A stretch of 47,834 bases of DNA from Prolixibacteraceae bacterium (GCA_003457135.1 DMSQ01000008.1:1-47834); one strand, 5' to 3'; positions 26,353 through 33,940 are shown, numbered from the stretch's first letter. The notes: a model not told the origin generated them from the letters alone. Numbers and translations are program-made.

Positions 26353-27663
26353 ATGTTATTTGAAAATTTAAATTTGATTGAGCCCATCCTGAGGGCTTTA
26401 AAAACAGAGGGCTACGAAACACCTACTCCCATTCAGGAACAAGCAATACCCATCATACTTCAGCGAAAAGATTTATTAGGTTGTGCACAAACAGGAACCG
26501 GAAAAACGGCAGCTTTCGCTATACCGATCATCCAGATTCTTTACGACACGCATATTCCCGCCAAAGGAAAACGCAAAATTAAATCACTGATTGTAACCCC
26601 TACCCGCGAACTGGCCATTCAGATTGGCGAAAGCTTTGCAGCTTACGGCCGGTATGCCGGATTGAAACATACCGTTATTTATGGCGGTGTGGGCGAACGC
26701 CCTCAAACCGATGCCCTGCGTCAGGGAATTGATATCCTGATTGCAACGCCAGGTCGTTTGCTCGACCTTTTCAACCAGGGTTATATCGACTTCAGGAGCA
26801 TCGAATTGTTCGTTCTCGACGAAGCCGACCGGATGCTCGACATGGGTTTTATTCACGACGTAAAGCGCATCATTGCCGAATTACCCAGGGAGCGCCAGTC
26901 TTTGTTCTTTTCGGCCACCATGCCTTCAGACATAGTCAAGCTTTCGCATACTATCCTGAAAAATCCGGTGAAGGTCGAAGTTACTCCTGAAATAACCACT
27001 GCCGAAAAAGTTGAACAACAGATGTACATGGTGAATTATGCCGACAAACGCAGTCTGTTGCTCCATTTGCTGAGAAACCAGAAAATCGTTTCTGCCCTGG
27101 TATTTACCCGGACCAAACATGGCGCCGACAAAGTGGTTCAATACTTGCAGAAGAACGGACATCATGCACAGGCCATACATGGCAACAAATCGCAGAATGC
27201 CCGCCAAAAAGCCCTTTCTGACTTTAAAGATGGAAAAATCAGGCTTTTGGTTGCCACTGACATAGCTGCCAGAGGGATTGATATTGATGATTTAACTCAT
27301 GTGATCAACTTTGAGATACCGAATATTCCGGAGACATACATTCACCGCATCGGAAGAACCGGACGTGCCGGGCAAAGCGGTATTGCACTTTCGTTCTGCG
27401 ACAATACGGAAATCATTTTTCTGCGCGATATTCAACGGTTGATTTCCCAAACTATTACGGTGGTTGAAGATCATCCTTATGTGCTCACTGATTTTACTCC
27501 TGTAAAAGCGCCTTCCAAAGTTGCCCGCAAACCTATTGTCCGTCAACACAACGGACAAGCTGTAAGGGAAATTTCAGGAAACAGGGAAGTTAAACCAAAC
27601 AATCATCCTTCAGCTCACCTTGAACTAAAACCCAAAAGGACGTTCTGGAGCAGAAGGCCGTAA
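26353..27663 (+). CDS. rhlE: DEAD-box RNA helicase, RhlE type
   Basis: This is a 436-residue ATP-dependent RNA helicase, likely acting in ribosome assembly or RNA turnover. All motifs are present: Q motif TPIQEQAI (25-32), Walker A AQTGTGKT (45-52), PTRELAIQ, DEAD (156-159), SAT (187-189), and HRIGRTGRAG (331-340). The C-terminal extension (about 385-436) is short and basic with RxxRK/RR ends. The ATG at 26353 is chosen over an upstream alternative start at 26323 because MLFENLNL is the normal family N-terminus. The 181-bp spacer before it shows no feature. Confidence 0.94.
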   Translation: MLFENLNLIEPILRALKTEGYETPTPIQEQAIPIILQRKDLLGCAQTGTGKTAAFAIPIIQILYDTHIPAKGKRKIKSLIVTPTRELAIQIGESFAAYGRYAGLKHTVIYGGVGERPQTDALRQGIDILIATPGRLLDLFNQGYIDFRSIELFVLDEADRMLDMGFIHDVKRIIAELPRERQSLFFSATMPSDIVKLSHTILKNPVKVEVTPEITTAEKVEQQMYMVNYADKRSLLLHLLRNQKIVSALVFTRTKHGADKVVQYLQKNGHHAQAIHGNKSQNARQKALSDFKDGKIRLLVATDIAARGIDIDDLTHVINFEIPNIPETYIHRIGRTGRAGQSGIALSFCDNTEIIFLRDIQRLISQTITVVEDHPYVLTDFTPVKAPSKVARKPIVRQHNGQAVREISGNREVKPNNHPSAHLELKPKRTFWSRRP

Positions 27664-27708
27664 GAAGAACTATTCCTGACCGTAATGTAATAAATTGTTC
27701 TTGTTTTG

Positions 27709-27716
27709 TATATTTG
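27709..27716 (+). promoter_or_regulatory. Candidate -7 box of the MazF-type TA operon
   Basis: TATATTTG matches TANNTTTG and lies 18 bp before the antitoxin ATG; the -33 position reads TGTA, a weak match. Confidence 0.5.
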
Positions 27717-27733
27717 CTAAAAATGGCATAATC

Positions 27734-27940
27734 ATGGATAAGCTCATAGTTACACCGAAAAGTAAAAAGGAAATAGTTTTTTTGACACAGCTACTCCGAA
27801 GCCTTGGACAAGTTGAAAATGTAAAAATTGTAAAGGACTCTGATGAGCTTTTTGCCACTTTATCAGAAAGTAGCTTATTGAAAGAATGGGATAGTCCGGA
27901 AGACGAACGCTGGGATAATTTATTGAAACAGAACATTTAA
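27734..27940 (+). CDS. Putative antitoxin of a MazF/PemK-type pair
   Basis: This small 68-residue acidic protein lies directly upstream of a MazF/PemK-like toxin (5-bp gap), the usual antitoxin place. The N-terminal half (MDKLIVTPKSKKEIVFLTQLL) looks like a short strand-helix unit found in small Bacteroidota antitoxins. The C-terminal half (SLLKEWDSPEDERWDNLL) is acidic with aromatics, as expected for a tail that occupies the toxin's active groove. No standard DNA-binding domain is clear. Role is inferred from position and shape; the ATG at 27734 is chosen since an upstream start would add 13 residues overlapping the promoter. Confidence 0.72.
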   Translation: MDKLIVTPKSKKEIVFLTQLLRSLGQVENVKIVKDSDELFATLSESSLLKEWDSPEDERWDNLLKQNI

Positions 27941-27945
27941 GTATC

Positions 27946-28278
27946 ATGATTTATCAAAAGGGAGATATTGTGATTGTTCCTGTTCCTTTTACAGATAATC
28001 TCAGGTTTAAACTTCGGCCTGCTTTAGTATTGTCGAATGATTTGGTGCACAAAACCGGTGATGTTTTGATTGCTCAGATTACTTCAAAATCAGTTTCAGA
28101 TGGTTTAAGTTTTCCCTTAAGCGAAAGTGACTTAACGGTAAAATTACCTTTAACAAGTTATGTTCGTATTCATAAACTTTTTGTTTTGGAAGAGGAATTA
28201 ATAAAAGGAAAGGTTTCACATTTGAAAGAAGAATCTTACCAACAGCTTGTTGAAAAAATTATTGATGTAATTTCCTGA
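27946..28278 (+). CDS. MazF/PemK-family toxin (endoribonuclease)
   Basis: This 110-residue protein has the PemK/MazF fold signature. YQKGDIVIVPVPFTDN opens the SH3-like barrel, LRPALVLSNDLVHKTGDVLIAQITSK carries the conserved RPALV(L/I)SND and the I.(S/T)-K strand, and LTSYVRIHKLFVLEEELIKGKV ends it. MazF toxins cut mRNA or tRNA at short sequences. It follows the antitoxin by 5 bp, so the two are likely one operon. It looks intact. Confidence 0.87.
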   Translation: MIYQKGDIVIVPVPFTDNLRFKLRPALVLSNDLVHKTGDVLIAQITSKSVSDGLSFPLSESDLTVKLPLTSYVRIHKLFVLEEELIKGKVSHLKEESYQQLVEKIIDVIS

Positions 28279-28369
28279 ATACAAATGATGCGATTACTCA
28301 AAGCGGTCTTACATATCTCTGTCCAAATGTTCAAAAACTTTAGAGAGACAACCCCCCAACATGTATATG

Positions 28370-28398
28370 CATAGGACGAAATGAAATGGAGTCCTATG
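28370..28398. repeat. 8-bp inverted repeat CATAGGAC/GTCCTATG
   Basis: CATAGGAC (28370-28377) and its exact complement GTCCTATG (28391-28398) flank a 13-nt AG-rich loop in the spacer between the MazF-type toxin and the hemerythrin gene. There is no T-run after it. It could be an operator, an mRNA structure or the remains of an inserted element. Confidence 0.6.
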
Positions 28399-28413
28399 AA
28401 AAGAAATCATTGA

Positions 28414-28438
28414 AAAACCTCATCACAAGTGGGGTTTT
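28414..28438 (+). terminator. Possible terminator after the MazF-type toxin gene
   Basis: AAAACCTC (28414-28421) pairs with GGGGTTTT (28431-28438), 8 bp with one G-U pair. It is followed by the modest T-rich run CCTTATTTTG. It lies about 135 bp past the toxin stop and before the hemerythrin gene. Confidence 0.42.
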
Positions 28439-28506
28439 CCTTATTTTGATGAACCTTTTATCGAAAATATTGTCTTTGTTTGTATATCAAATAATTTATT
28501 CGGGAT

Positions 28507-29238
28507 ATGGAATTGTTTAACGAAAACAGCAAACTCGCTTCGGTTATTCACAAAGATCATTCGTTGTTGCCAGTCATCAACCGCCTGGGTATCAAACTTG
28601 GCTTCGGAGATAAAACAATCCGGAATATCTGCGAGGAAAATAAGATCGATCTCAACTTTTTCGTTGAAACCATTAATGTTTTCCATTATGAGGCGTATTT
28701 CCCCGAGAAACGCTTGCTCGACTTCCCGATTTCGATGGTTATCGATTATCTGATTAAGACTCATCAATATTACAAAGATTACCTGATCCCGGAAAACGAC
28801 CGGCTGATCGAACTTTTTCTGTCGGCAAGTCCGGATGAAAATACAGAAAACGAACTGGTCCGGAAGTTTTATGCCAGGTTCAAAGAGGAATTCGTCATTC
28901 ACATCAATTTCGAAGAGCGTGAAATGTTTCCCTTTATATTAGAATTAAATGAAGTGATAGAAAATCGGGCAATACGCGATCAGTTTACCAAAAAGTACCC
29001 ATCCTTTTCTATTGAAAGCTTCGAAAAAGAGCATTCGAACATGGACGATAAAATGGACGATCTTAAAAACATTATCATTAAATATTTACCCCCGAATTAC
29101 GATCAGAATCGCGGAAATGCATTTCTGACGAATTTATTCCTTTTCGAAAAAGACCTGAAGAACCATTCCAGGATCGAAGATCACATTCTGATGCCAAAAG
29201 TAAAACAGCTCGAAAAACTGTTAGAAAGCTATGAATAG
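28507..29238 (+). CDS. Hemerythrin-domain di-iron protein (RIC/YtfE-like, without the Cys pair)
   Basis: The 243-residue protein resembles RIC/YtfE/ScdA di-iron proteins, which respond to NO and oxygen and help repair Fe-S clusters. The full ligand set is visible with RIC-like spacing: His86, His132, Glu136, His176, His220 and Glu224. Residues 10-50 match the ScdA_N region (VINRLGIKLGFGDKTIRNICEEN), but the CC pair expected near the 'LGIKLGFG' segment is replaced, leaving only Cys42. It may therefore sense O2/NO rather than repair clusters. It overlaps the downstream LuxR-type gene by 8 bp, so the two are translationally coupled. Confidence 0.86.
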   Translation: MELFNENSKLASVIHKDHSLLPVINRLGIKLGFGDKTIRNICEENKIDLNFFVETINVFHYEAYFPEKRLLDFPISMVIDYLIKTHQYYKDYLIPENDRLIELFLSASPDENTENELVRKFYARFKEEFVIHINFEEREMFPFILELNEVIENRAIRDQFTKKYPSFSIESFEKEHSNMDDKMDDLKNIIIKYLPPNYDQNRGNAFLTNLFLFEKDLKNHSRIEDHILMPKVKQLEKLLESYE

Positions 29239-29833
29239 CAATCAGAATATATCGGTTGTGGTGATCTGCCAGTCGGACATGGTGTTATCCGGTCTTTTTG
29301 AAATACTAAAAAGTAGCCTCGCGAGTGAAGTCATCTTGCTTCATCGTGGCGACGAATTGATTGATTATGCCGCAATGAGTGGTCCGGTTTTAATCCTGGC
29401 TACTTCAGAAGAACAGGAAAAAAGCAGCTCGTTTATCCGCCAAATACTAACTTCGGTCCAAAATATACACTTCATAACACTCCATTTGAATTTCGATTCG
29501 GTGTATTCCAACCAAACTATTAACCTTTTCGATGCCCCAACTCTGATTTGCTATAAGGTGAACGAAATCCTTAATTCGTTCCTTTCAGACCAAAACAAAG
29601 ATACTGACACGGAACTCACCAGGCGCGAAATTGAGGTTCTGCAACTCCTTACCAAAGGCTATTCGAATAAAGAAATTGCCGACCAATTGTTCGTAAGCAC
29701 GCACACGGTAATCTCGCACCGTAAGAATATCTCCGAAAAAACAGGCATCAAATCGGCTTCAGGATTAACCATGTACGCCATCCTGAAAAAAATCATTGAT
29801 GTTTCAGACATAAATCCTGACGAACTGATTTGA
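29231..29833 (+). CDS. LuxR/NarL-type transcription regulator with degenerate receiver-like domain
   Basis: This is a 200-residue regulator. The C-terminal LuxR helix-turn-helix is clear at about 132-190: LTRREIEVLQLLTKGYSNKEIA and FVSTHTVISHRKNI. The N-terminal 120 residues have the alternating beta-alpha outline of a receiver domain (ISVVVICQSDMVLSGLFEIL start), but where the phospho-acceptor Asp should end beta-3 the sequence reads VLILATSEE, so phosphorylation is unlikely. Start and stop overlap the hemerythrin gene (ATGAATAG). It probably takes its signal from that di-iron protein; its targets are unknown. No sensor kinase is nearby. Confidence 0.82.
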   Translation: MNSNQNISVVVICQSDMVLSGLFEILKSSLASEVILLHRGDELIDYAAMSGPVLILATSEEQEKSSSFIRQILTSVQNIHFITLHLNFDSVYSNQTINLFDAPTLICYKVNEILNSFLSDQNKDTDTELTRREIEVLQLLTKGYSNKEIADQLFVSTHTVISHRKNISEKTGIKSASGLTMYAILKKIIDVSDINPDELI

Positions 29834-29889
29834 CCAAATATTCTTCGGATGATCTCATTCAACGAGTAAATCCGAAACTTTCTTTCTAT

Positions 29890-29921
29890 TGGAATAGTTG
29901 TCCGCTTTCCATACTTTTGCA
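29890..29921 (+). promoter_or_regulatory. Bacteroidota-type promoter for mnmA
   Basis: TTGG at 29891-29894, a 19-bp spacer and TACTTTTG (29914-29921) approximate TTTG-N19-TANNTTTG. The leader to the ATG at 30039 would be about 110 nt; I see no strong structure in it. Confidence 0.5.
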
Positions 29922-30038
29922 TACCCAATTGAGCCTAAGGATAATCCTCTGTGTTCAATACCGGTGCTGCTCCTGAAAGGGTTTAAACTGTTATGCTGCC
30001 ACATGAATCTAAGCTTGAAATTGAAAATTGAAACCCCA

Positions 30039-31217
30039 ATGAAACGTGTTGTTATTGGGCTGTCGGGAGGCGTTGATTCGAGTGTTGCAGCATATTTGCT
30101 GAAGCAACAGGGATATGATGTGGTGGCTTTATTCATGGTTAACTGGCACGACCGCACCGGAACTGTTACATCGCGCTGTACCTGGGAAGACGATGCCATG
30201 ATTGCTGAACTGGTAGCAAAGAAACTTGACATTCCGTTTCATATTGTTGACCTCAGTAAAGATTACAAACAACGGGTAGTTGATTACATGTTTGCCGAAT
30301 ACAGCAAGGGGCGGACCCCTAATCCGGATGTGCTGTGTAACCGGGAAATTAAATTTGATATTTTTCTCGATGAATGTCTGAAATACAAGGCCGACTTTGT
30401 TGCAACCGGTCACTACTGTAGAAGATCTGAATTTGAAAAAGATGGACAGGCGATTCATCAGCTTCTCGCCGGAAAGGATAAAAACAAAGACCAGAGTTAT
30501 TTTCTTTGTCAGCTAAATCAGTATCAGCTTTCGAAAGCCATTTTCCCGATCGGCCATCTGGAAAAGCCTGAAGTGCGTGAAATTGCACGCCAGGCAAACC
30601 TGCCAACTGCTGAACGCAAAGATTCGCAGGGAATTTGTTTTGTAGGGAAAGTTGACTTACCCACCTTTCTTCAACAACAACTCGAACCTAAAACCGGAAA
30701 TGTGATTGAAATTACAGCCGATTTTATCGCAAAAAAGAAAAATATTGAAAAAACAGAGGAAAACTTTAAAAAACTTTGTTCGGCATTTCCTTACAAACCC
30801 TGGAATGGCGAGTTGATCGGCGAACATCAGGGAGCCCATTACTATACCGTTGGCCAGCGAAAAGGCCTGAATATTGGCGGCCATCAGAATCCTTTATTTG
30901 TAATCGGGACCGATGTTACCCGGAATATCCTGTATGTGGGTGAAGGCGCCGACCATCCTGGCTTGTACCGTCCCGGACTTTTTATTCCGAAAGACGAAAT
31001 CCATTGGATACGCCCCGATCTTGTAATGAATTCAGGAGAAAGCAGAAGATACGATTTACGGATCAGGTACCGTCAACCGCTTGAAAAAGCAACCATGCAT
31101 CAGCGGGAAGATGGCATTTATATTATTTTCGACAAGGAACAACGTGGTATTACCTCCGGACAATTTGCAGCATGGTACGAAGGTAAGGAATTGATTGGGT
31201 CAGGAGTGATTGCTTAA
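30039..31217 (+). CDS. mnmA: tRNA 2-thiouridine(34) synthase
   Basis: MnmA thiolates U34 of Lys, Glu and Gln tRNAs. The 392-residue protein has the PP-loop SGGVDSS (9-15), the catalytic Cys100 in LCNREIKF and the second cysteine, Cys200, in GICFVG. TPNPDVLCN, ATGHYCR, KDQSYFLCQL and YTVGQRKGLNIGG are family hallmarks. The ATG at 30039 (MKRVVIGLSGG) is chosen; the frame is open upstream, but those residues are not family-like. It is followed directly by the heptad-repeat spacer. Confidence 0.96.
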   Translation: MKRVVIGLSGGVDSSVAAYLLKQQGYDVVALFMVNWHDRTGTVTSRCTWEDDAMIAELVAKKLDIPFHIVDLSKDYKQRVVDYMFAEYSKGRTPNPDVLCNREIKFDIFLDECLKYKADFVATGHYCRRSEFEKDGQAIHQLLAGKDKNKDQSYFLCQLNQYQLSKAIFPIGHLEKPEVREIARQANLPTAERKDSQGICFVGKVDLPTFLQQQLEPKTGNVIEITADFIAKKKNIEKTEENFKKLCSAFPYKPWNGELIGEHQGAHYYTVGQRKGLNIGGHQNPLFVIGTDVTRNILYVGEGADHPGLYRPGLFIPKDEIHWIRPDLVMNSGESRRYDLRIRYRQPLEKATMHQREDGIYIIFDKEQRGITSGQFAAWYEGKELIGSGVIA

Positions 31218-31220
31218 AGA

Positions 31221-31401
31221 GAAGTCGGAAGACAGAAGACGGAAGTCAGTAAAAAATAGAATATCAGGTTATATTTTCAAACAATCAGATTTTAGAATAA
31301 ATTCGATCTCAGACGTGGCATCTGTGCAGCCTTTTTACTTCTGACTTCCGTCTTCTGACTTCTGACTCAACATTTTTCCTTTTTCCTTTTTCCTTTTTCT
31401 G
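31221..31401. repeat. Heptad (7-bp period) fold-back repeat, locus A
   Basis: Starting 3 bp after the mnmA stop, four in-phase 7-mers of the form GAAGWCR lie at 31221-31248, followed by GTAAAAA. At 31332-31366 the complement recurs as TTTTTAC followed by four in-phase TTCYGWC-type 7-mers, and the arms share a 17-nt perfect complement (CAGAAGACGGAAGTCAG). In the same phase the sequence then runs through three TTTTCCT 7-mers (31374-31394) and TTTTCTG up to the yicC -7 box. The 76-bp middle part is not repeated. Confidence 0.85.
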
Positions 31402-31409
31402 TATCTTTA
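31402..31409 (+). promoter_or_regulatory. Candidate -7 box for yicC
   Basis: TATCTTTA is close to TANNTTTG and lies 20 bp before the yicC ATG; the -33 position falls inside the TTTTCCT heptads. Confidence 0.38.
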
Positions 31410-31429
31410 GCAGCTTAAATCCATAATTT

Positions 31430-32305
31430 ATGATCAGATCAATGACTGGGTTCGGAAAAACCGAATTCGAAGTAGGAAATAAAAAAATCACCCTTGAAAT
31501 TAAGTCGCTAAACAGCAAACAACTCGACATCAACACCCGGATTCCTGCTATTTACCGCGAAAAGGATATTGAAATCCGACGGTTAATCTCAGAAATGCTT
31601 ATCCGTGGAAAAGTTGATTTTGCACTTTATCTCGATAGTCTCGGGACTGAAAGCACTTCGCGTATCAATGCGGAAATCATCAAAGATTATTACAGGCAGC
31701 TCAAGGATGTCCATCAGGAACTGGGGATCGAAATAAACGTATCCATCATGAACAGCATCATGCGGCTGCCCGAAACAGTTAAAATGGTGTACGACGAACT
31801 GGATGAATCGGAATGGCTGGTCGTTCGCGAAAACCTGATCAAAACGCTTGACGAACTCAACCGTTTCCGCGATCAGGAAGGGATAGCCCTTCAAACCGAC
31901 ATCGTTAACAATATTCAGAATATTCTGGATTTACTCGATCAGGTTGAGCCGCATGAAACCCGGCGATTGGAAAACGTGAAGACCAAAATTATGGATAGCC
32001 TCAACGAACTGCAATTGAATGGAAGTGTTGACAAAAACCGTTTCGAACAGGAGTTGATTTATTACATGGAAAAGCTCGACATCAACGAAGAAAAAGTCCG
32101 CCTGACCAATCATTGCAGTTATTTCACCGAAACCATGTCCGAGGTGGAACCTTCAGGCCGAAAACTGGGTTTTATCGCCCAGGAAATCGGCCGCGAGATC
32201 AACACGCTCGGCTCAAAAGCCAACGAAAGCAACCTCCAGCGCATTGTTGTCCAGATGAAAGACAACCTGGAAAAGATCAAGGAACAGGTATTGAATGTAT
32301 TATAA
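31430..32305 (+). CDS. yicC: YicC/YloC-family endoribonuclease
   Basis: This 291-residue protein begins MIRSMTGFGK and ends with the DUF1732 block (RKLGFIAQEIGREINTLGSK, NLQRIVVQMKDNLEKIKEQV), both family hallmarks. YicC proteins are endoribonucleases involved in RNA decay. In most Bacteroidota yicC is followed by gmk and nadD; here an MNT/HEPN pair lies between yicC and nadD instead of gmk. Confidence 0.94.
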   Translation: MIRSMTGFGKTEFEVGNKKITLEIKSLNSKQLDINTRIPAIYREKDIEIRRLISEMLIRGKVDFALYLDSLGTESTSRINAEIIKDYYRQLKDVHQELGIEINVSIMNSIMRLPETVKMVYDELDESEWLVVRENLIKTLDELNRFRDQEGIALQTDIVNNIQNILDLLDQVEPHETRRLENVKTKIMDSLNELQLNGSVDKNRFEQELIYYMEKLDINEEKVRLTNHCSYFTETMSEVEPSGRKLGFIAQEIGREINTLGSKANESNLQRIVVQMKDNLEKIKEQVLNVL

Positions 32306-32317
32306 AAGGTCCGAACG

Positions 32318-32674
32318 ATGCAACCAAACAATAAATATATTGAGCAGTTAAAGACCAACTTGAAGGCAATCGATCCATATATGGTATTGCTATTTGGTTC
32401 GTATGCTTATGGGAGTCCTGATGAAGACAGCGATCTCGATTTGTTTGTTGTATTGAATGAACATACTTTTCCGGCAACTTTCCGCGAAAAACAAGAACTT
32501 TACCTTAAGGTTAGCCAGTTCACACGTTCTGTTGCCAAACAGATACCAATTGATTTAATCGTGTTAACAATTCCAATGTTCGAACAGTTTAAAATTGCCA
32601 GCACCAGCTTTTCAGAAGAAATACTCACTAAAGGAATCGTGATTTATGAAAGCAAGTACCAGACAATGGCTTGA
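32318..32674 (+). CDS. MNT-type minimal nucleotidyltransferase
   Basis: This 118-residue nucleotidyltransferase has the GSX10DXD active-site motif: Gly27-Ser28 (FGSYAYGS) and Asp39/Asp41 (DSDLDLFVV), with a third Asp79 in IPIDLIVL. MNT proteins paired with HEPN proteins form toxin-antitoxin-like modules in which the MNT AMPylates and silences the HEPN partner. It overlaps the HEPN gene by 29 bp and starts 12 bp after yicC, so the three are likely cotranscribed. Confidence 0.88.
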   Translation: MQPNNKYIEQLKTNLKAIDPYMVLLFGSYAYGSPDEDSDLDLFVVLNEHTFPATFREKQELYLKVSQFTRSVAKQIPIDLIVLTIPMFEQFKIASTSFSEEILTKGIVIYESKYQTMA

Positions 32675-33053
32675 ATTTGCCCAGACTGATTTACGCAGTT
32701 GCGAAAATAACCTGAATGATGAATTTGTAACTAATGTCGTTGCATTTCATGCCCAACAAGCGGTAGAAAAAGCATTCAAAGCACTGATCGAAGAAAAAGG
32801 GATTAAGATGTCCCGAATTCATAATCTGACAAGATTGTATGCCTTAACAGAATCCTTCCTGATGAATCCGATCAATGAAACCGAACTTGAAATGCTTGAT
32901 AATGTTTATACCAGCTCCCGTTATCCTGGAGAAATAGGCTTATTATCAACAGGCAAGCCCTCAATAAAAGAGAGTAAAGAGCTATTCGGAATTGCTCAAA
33001 ATATTTTTGATATTCTTCTCCTTTCCCTTGAAGCTGGGAAAAAACAAGATTAG
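32646..33053 (+). CDS. HEPN-domain protein, partner of the MNT protein
   Basis: This 135-residue all-helical protein has the HEPN pattern: WLEFAQTDLRSCENNL, FHAQQAVEKAFKALIEEKGIKMSRIHNL and a C-terminal helix. I do not see the RX4-6H ribonuclease motif of HepT-type toxins; the nearest is SRIHNL plus TSSRYPG. It may belong to the non-toxic or differently acting HEPN class (HI0074-like). It overlaps the MNT gene by 29 bp, and nadD starts 4 bp after it. Confidence 0.85.
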   Translation: MKASTRQWLEFAQTDLRSCENNLNDEFVTNVVAFHAQQAVEKAFKALIEEKGIKMSRIHNLTRLYALTESFLMNPINETELEMLDNVYTSSRYPGEIGLLSTGKPSIKESKELFGIAQNIFDILLLSLEAGKKQD

Positions 33054-33057
33054 AAAA

Positions 33058-33636
33058 ATGATCAAAACAGGACTCTACTTTGGATCATTCAACCCCATTC
33101 ATATTGGGCACATGGCCATTGCCAATTACATGGTCGAATACACCGATATTGGTCAGCTCTGGTTTGTAGTGAGCCCTCAAAATCCATTGAAAAATAAAAA
33201 ATCACTGTTGGATGACTACCAGAGACTGGAGTTGGTGAACCGTGCTATAGGCGACGACCTGCGTTTCCGAGCTTCGAAAGTCGAATTTAATCTGCCCAAA
33301 CCTTCGTACACCATAGACACGCTGGCTTATTTGAGCGAAAAATATCCAACACACCAGTTTTTTATCCTGATGGGAACCGACAATCTGGAAAACATACACA
33401 AATGGAAAAATGCCGATGTGCTGCTGGCAAACTACGACATCATTGTTTATCCACGCCCCGGCTTTAATCCTGAAAGTATCCGGAAATATCCACGGGTTCA
33501 GGTTGCCAATGCACCTTTGATGGAAATTTCGTCCACTTTCATCCGTGATTCTATAAAAGCCGGAAAAGATATACGCCATTTCATTCCCTGCCGTTCCTGG
33601 GATTATCTGCAGCAAATGAACTTCTACAAAAAGTAG
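33058..33636 (+). CDS. nadD: Nicotinate-nucleotide adenylyltransferase
   Basis: NadD adenylates nicotinate mononucleotide in NAD synthesis. The 192-residue protein starts MIKTGLYFGSFNPIHIGH, which carries the nucleotidyltransferase GXFXPXHXGH motif (9-18). DNLENIHKWKNADVLL and the C-terminal ISSTFIRDSIKAGKDIRHFIP complete the family pattern. The ATG at 33058 is chosen; an upstream in-frame start would lie inside the HEPN gene. Confidence 0.95.
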   Translation: MIKTGLYFGSFNPIHIGHMAIANYMVEYTDIGQLWFVVSPQNPLKNKKSLLDDYQRLELVNRAIGDDLRFRASKVEFNLPKPSYTIDTLAYLSEKYPTHQFFILMGTDNLENIHKWKNADVLLANYDIIVYPRPGFNPESIRKYPRVQVANAPLMEISSTFIRDSIKAGKDIRHFIPCRSWDYLQQMNFYKK

Positions 33637-33639
33637 ATA

Positions 33640-33713
33640 GAATCTTGAATTATGAATCCTGAATGGCGAATGAAACCCCAAAAGGTTAACTCATGATTCA
33701 AGATTCAAGATTC
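33640..33713. repeat. Heptad fold-back repeat, locus B
   Basis: Directly after the nadD stop, five in-phase 7-mers of the form GAATNNN (33640-33674) are followed, 18 nt later, by the inverted form: three 7-mers ATGATTC/AAGATTC (33693-33713). GAATCTT in the left arm is exactly complementary to AAGATTC in the right arm. The right arm ends a few bases before the candidate -33 element of the Moco operon promoter. Confidence 0.8.
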
Positions 33714-33714
33714 C

Positions 33715-33745
33715 TTGCCGTTCATCCAGGATATTTCTATATTTG
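33715..33745 (+). promoter_or_regulatory. Bacteroidota-type promoter of the molybdenum-cofactor operon
   Basis: TTG (33715-33717), a 20-bp spacer and TATATTTG (33738-33745) fit the consensus. Transcription would start near 33752, giving a leader of about 190 nt before the first gene at 33941. Confidence 0.6.
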
Positions 33746-33751
33746 CATACG

Positions 33752-33930
33752 TATAAACTCCGAGTTTTGCAGGCTAAGTTCGATGAATAAGTCACCAAAA
33801 CCGAAGGGTTGAAGGCGGAAACGTTTCAGCCTCCCGAATTCCGCAGTGGCGGAAGGACTTTGGAAAGGAGAAAACTACTGCCCACCATTCCGGTCGTCAG
33901 CAAACGTCTCCTTCCAGCAAATTTTTTTAT
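33752..33930 (+). promoter_or_regulatory. Structured leader, candidate riboswitch (Moco type possible)
   Basis: This ~180-nt leader lies upstream of the Moco biosynthesis operon. Visible pairings: CTCC 33758-33761 with GGAG 33867-33870 (closing stem); GTTTTG 33764-33769 with CAAAAC 33796-33801; GGC..GCC around GGAAACGTTTC (33814-33831); and TTCCGC-AGTG-GCGGAA (33839-33854). A competing hairpin joins GGAAAGGAGA (33862-33871) to TCTCCTTCC (33907-33915) and is followed by a run of seven T (33922-33928), like a terminator. The GGAG is shared by both states, the classic switch design. Assignment to the Moco riboswitch family is inference from context; no covariance model was run. Confidence 0.55.
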
Positions 33931-33940
33931 AGACATTCGA

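Noticed and set aside
31218..31429. CRISPR array
   Set aside because: Units are 7 bp, degenerate and without spacers; no cas genes are in the window.
33809..33940. N-terminal extension of the MobB-like protein through the leader
   Set aside because: The residues show no family similarity, the DNA is better explained by RNA stems and a T-run, and the ATG at 33941 gives a normal N-terminus.
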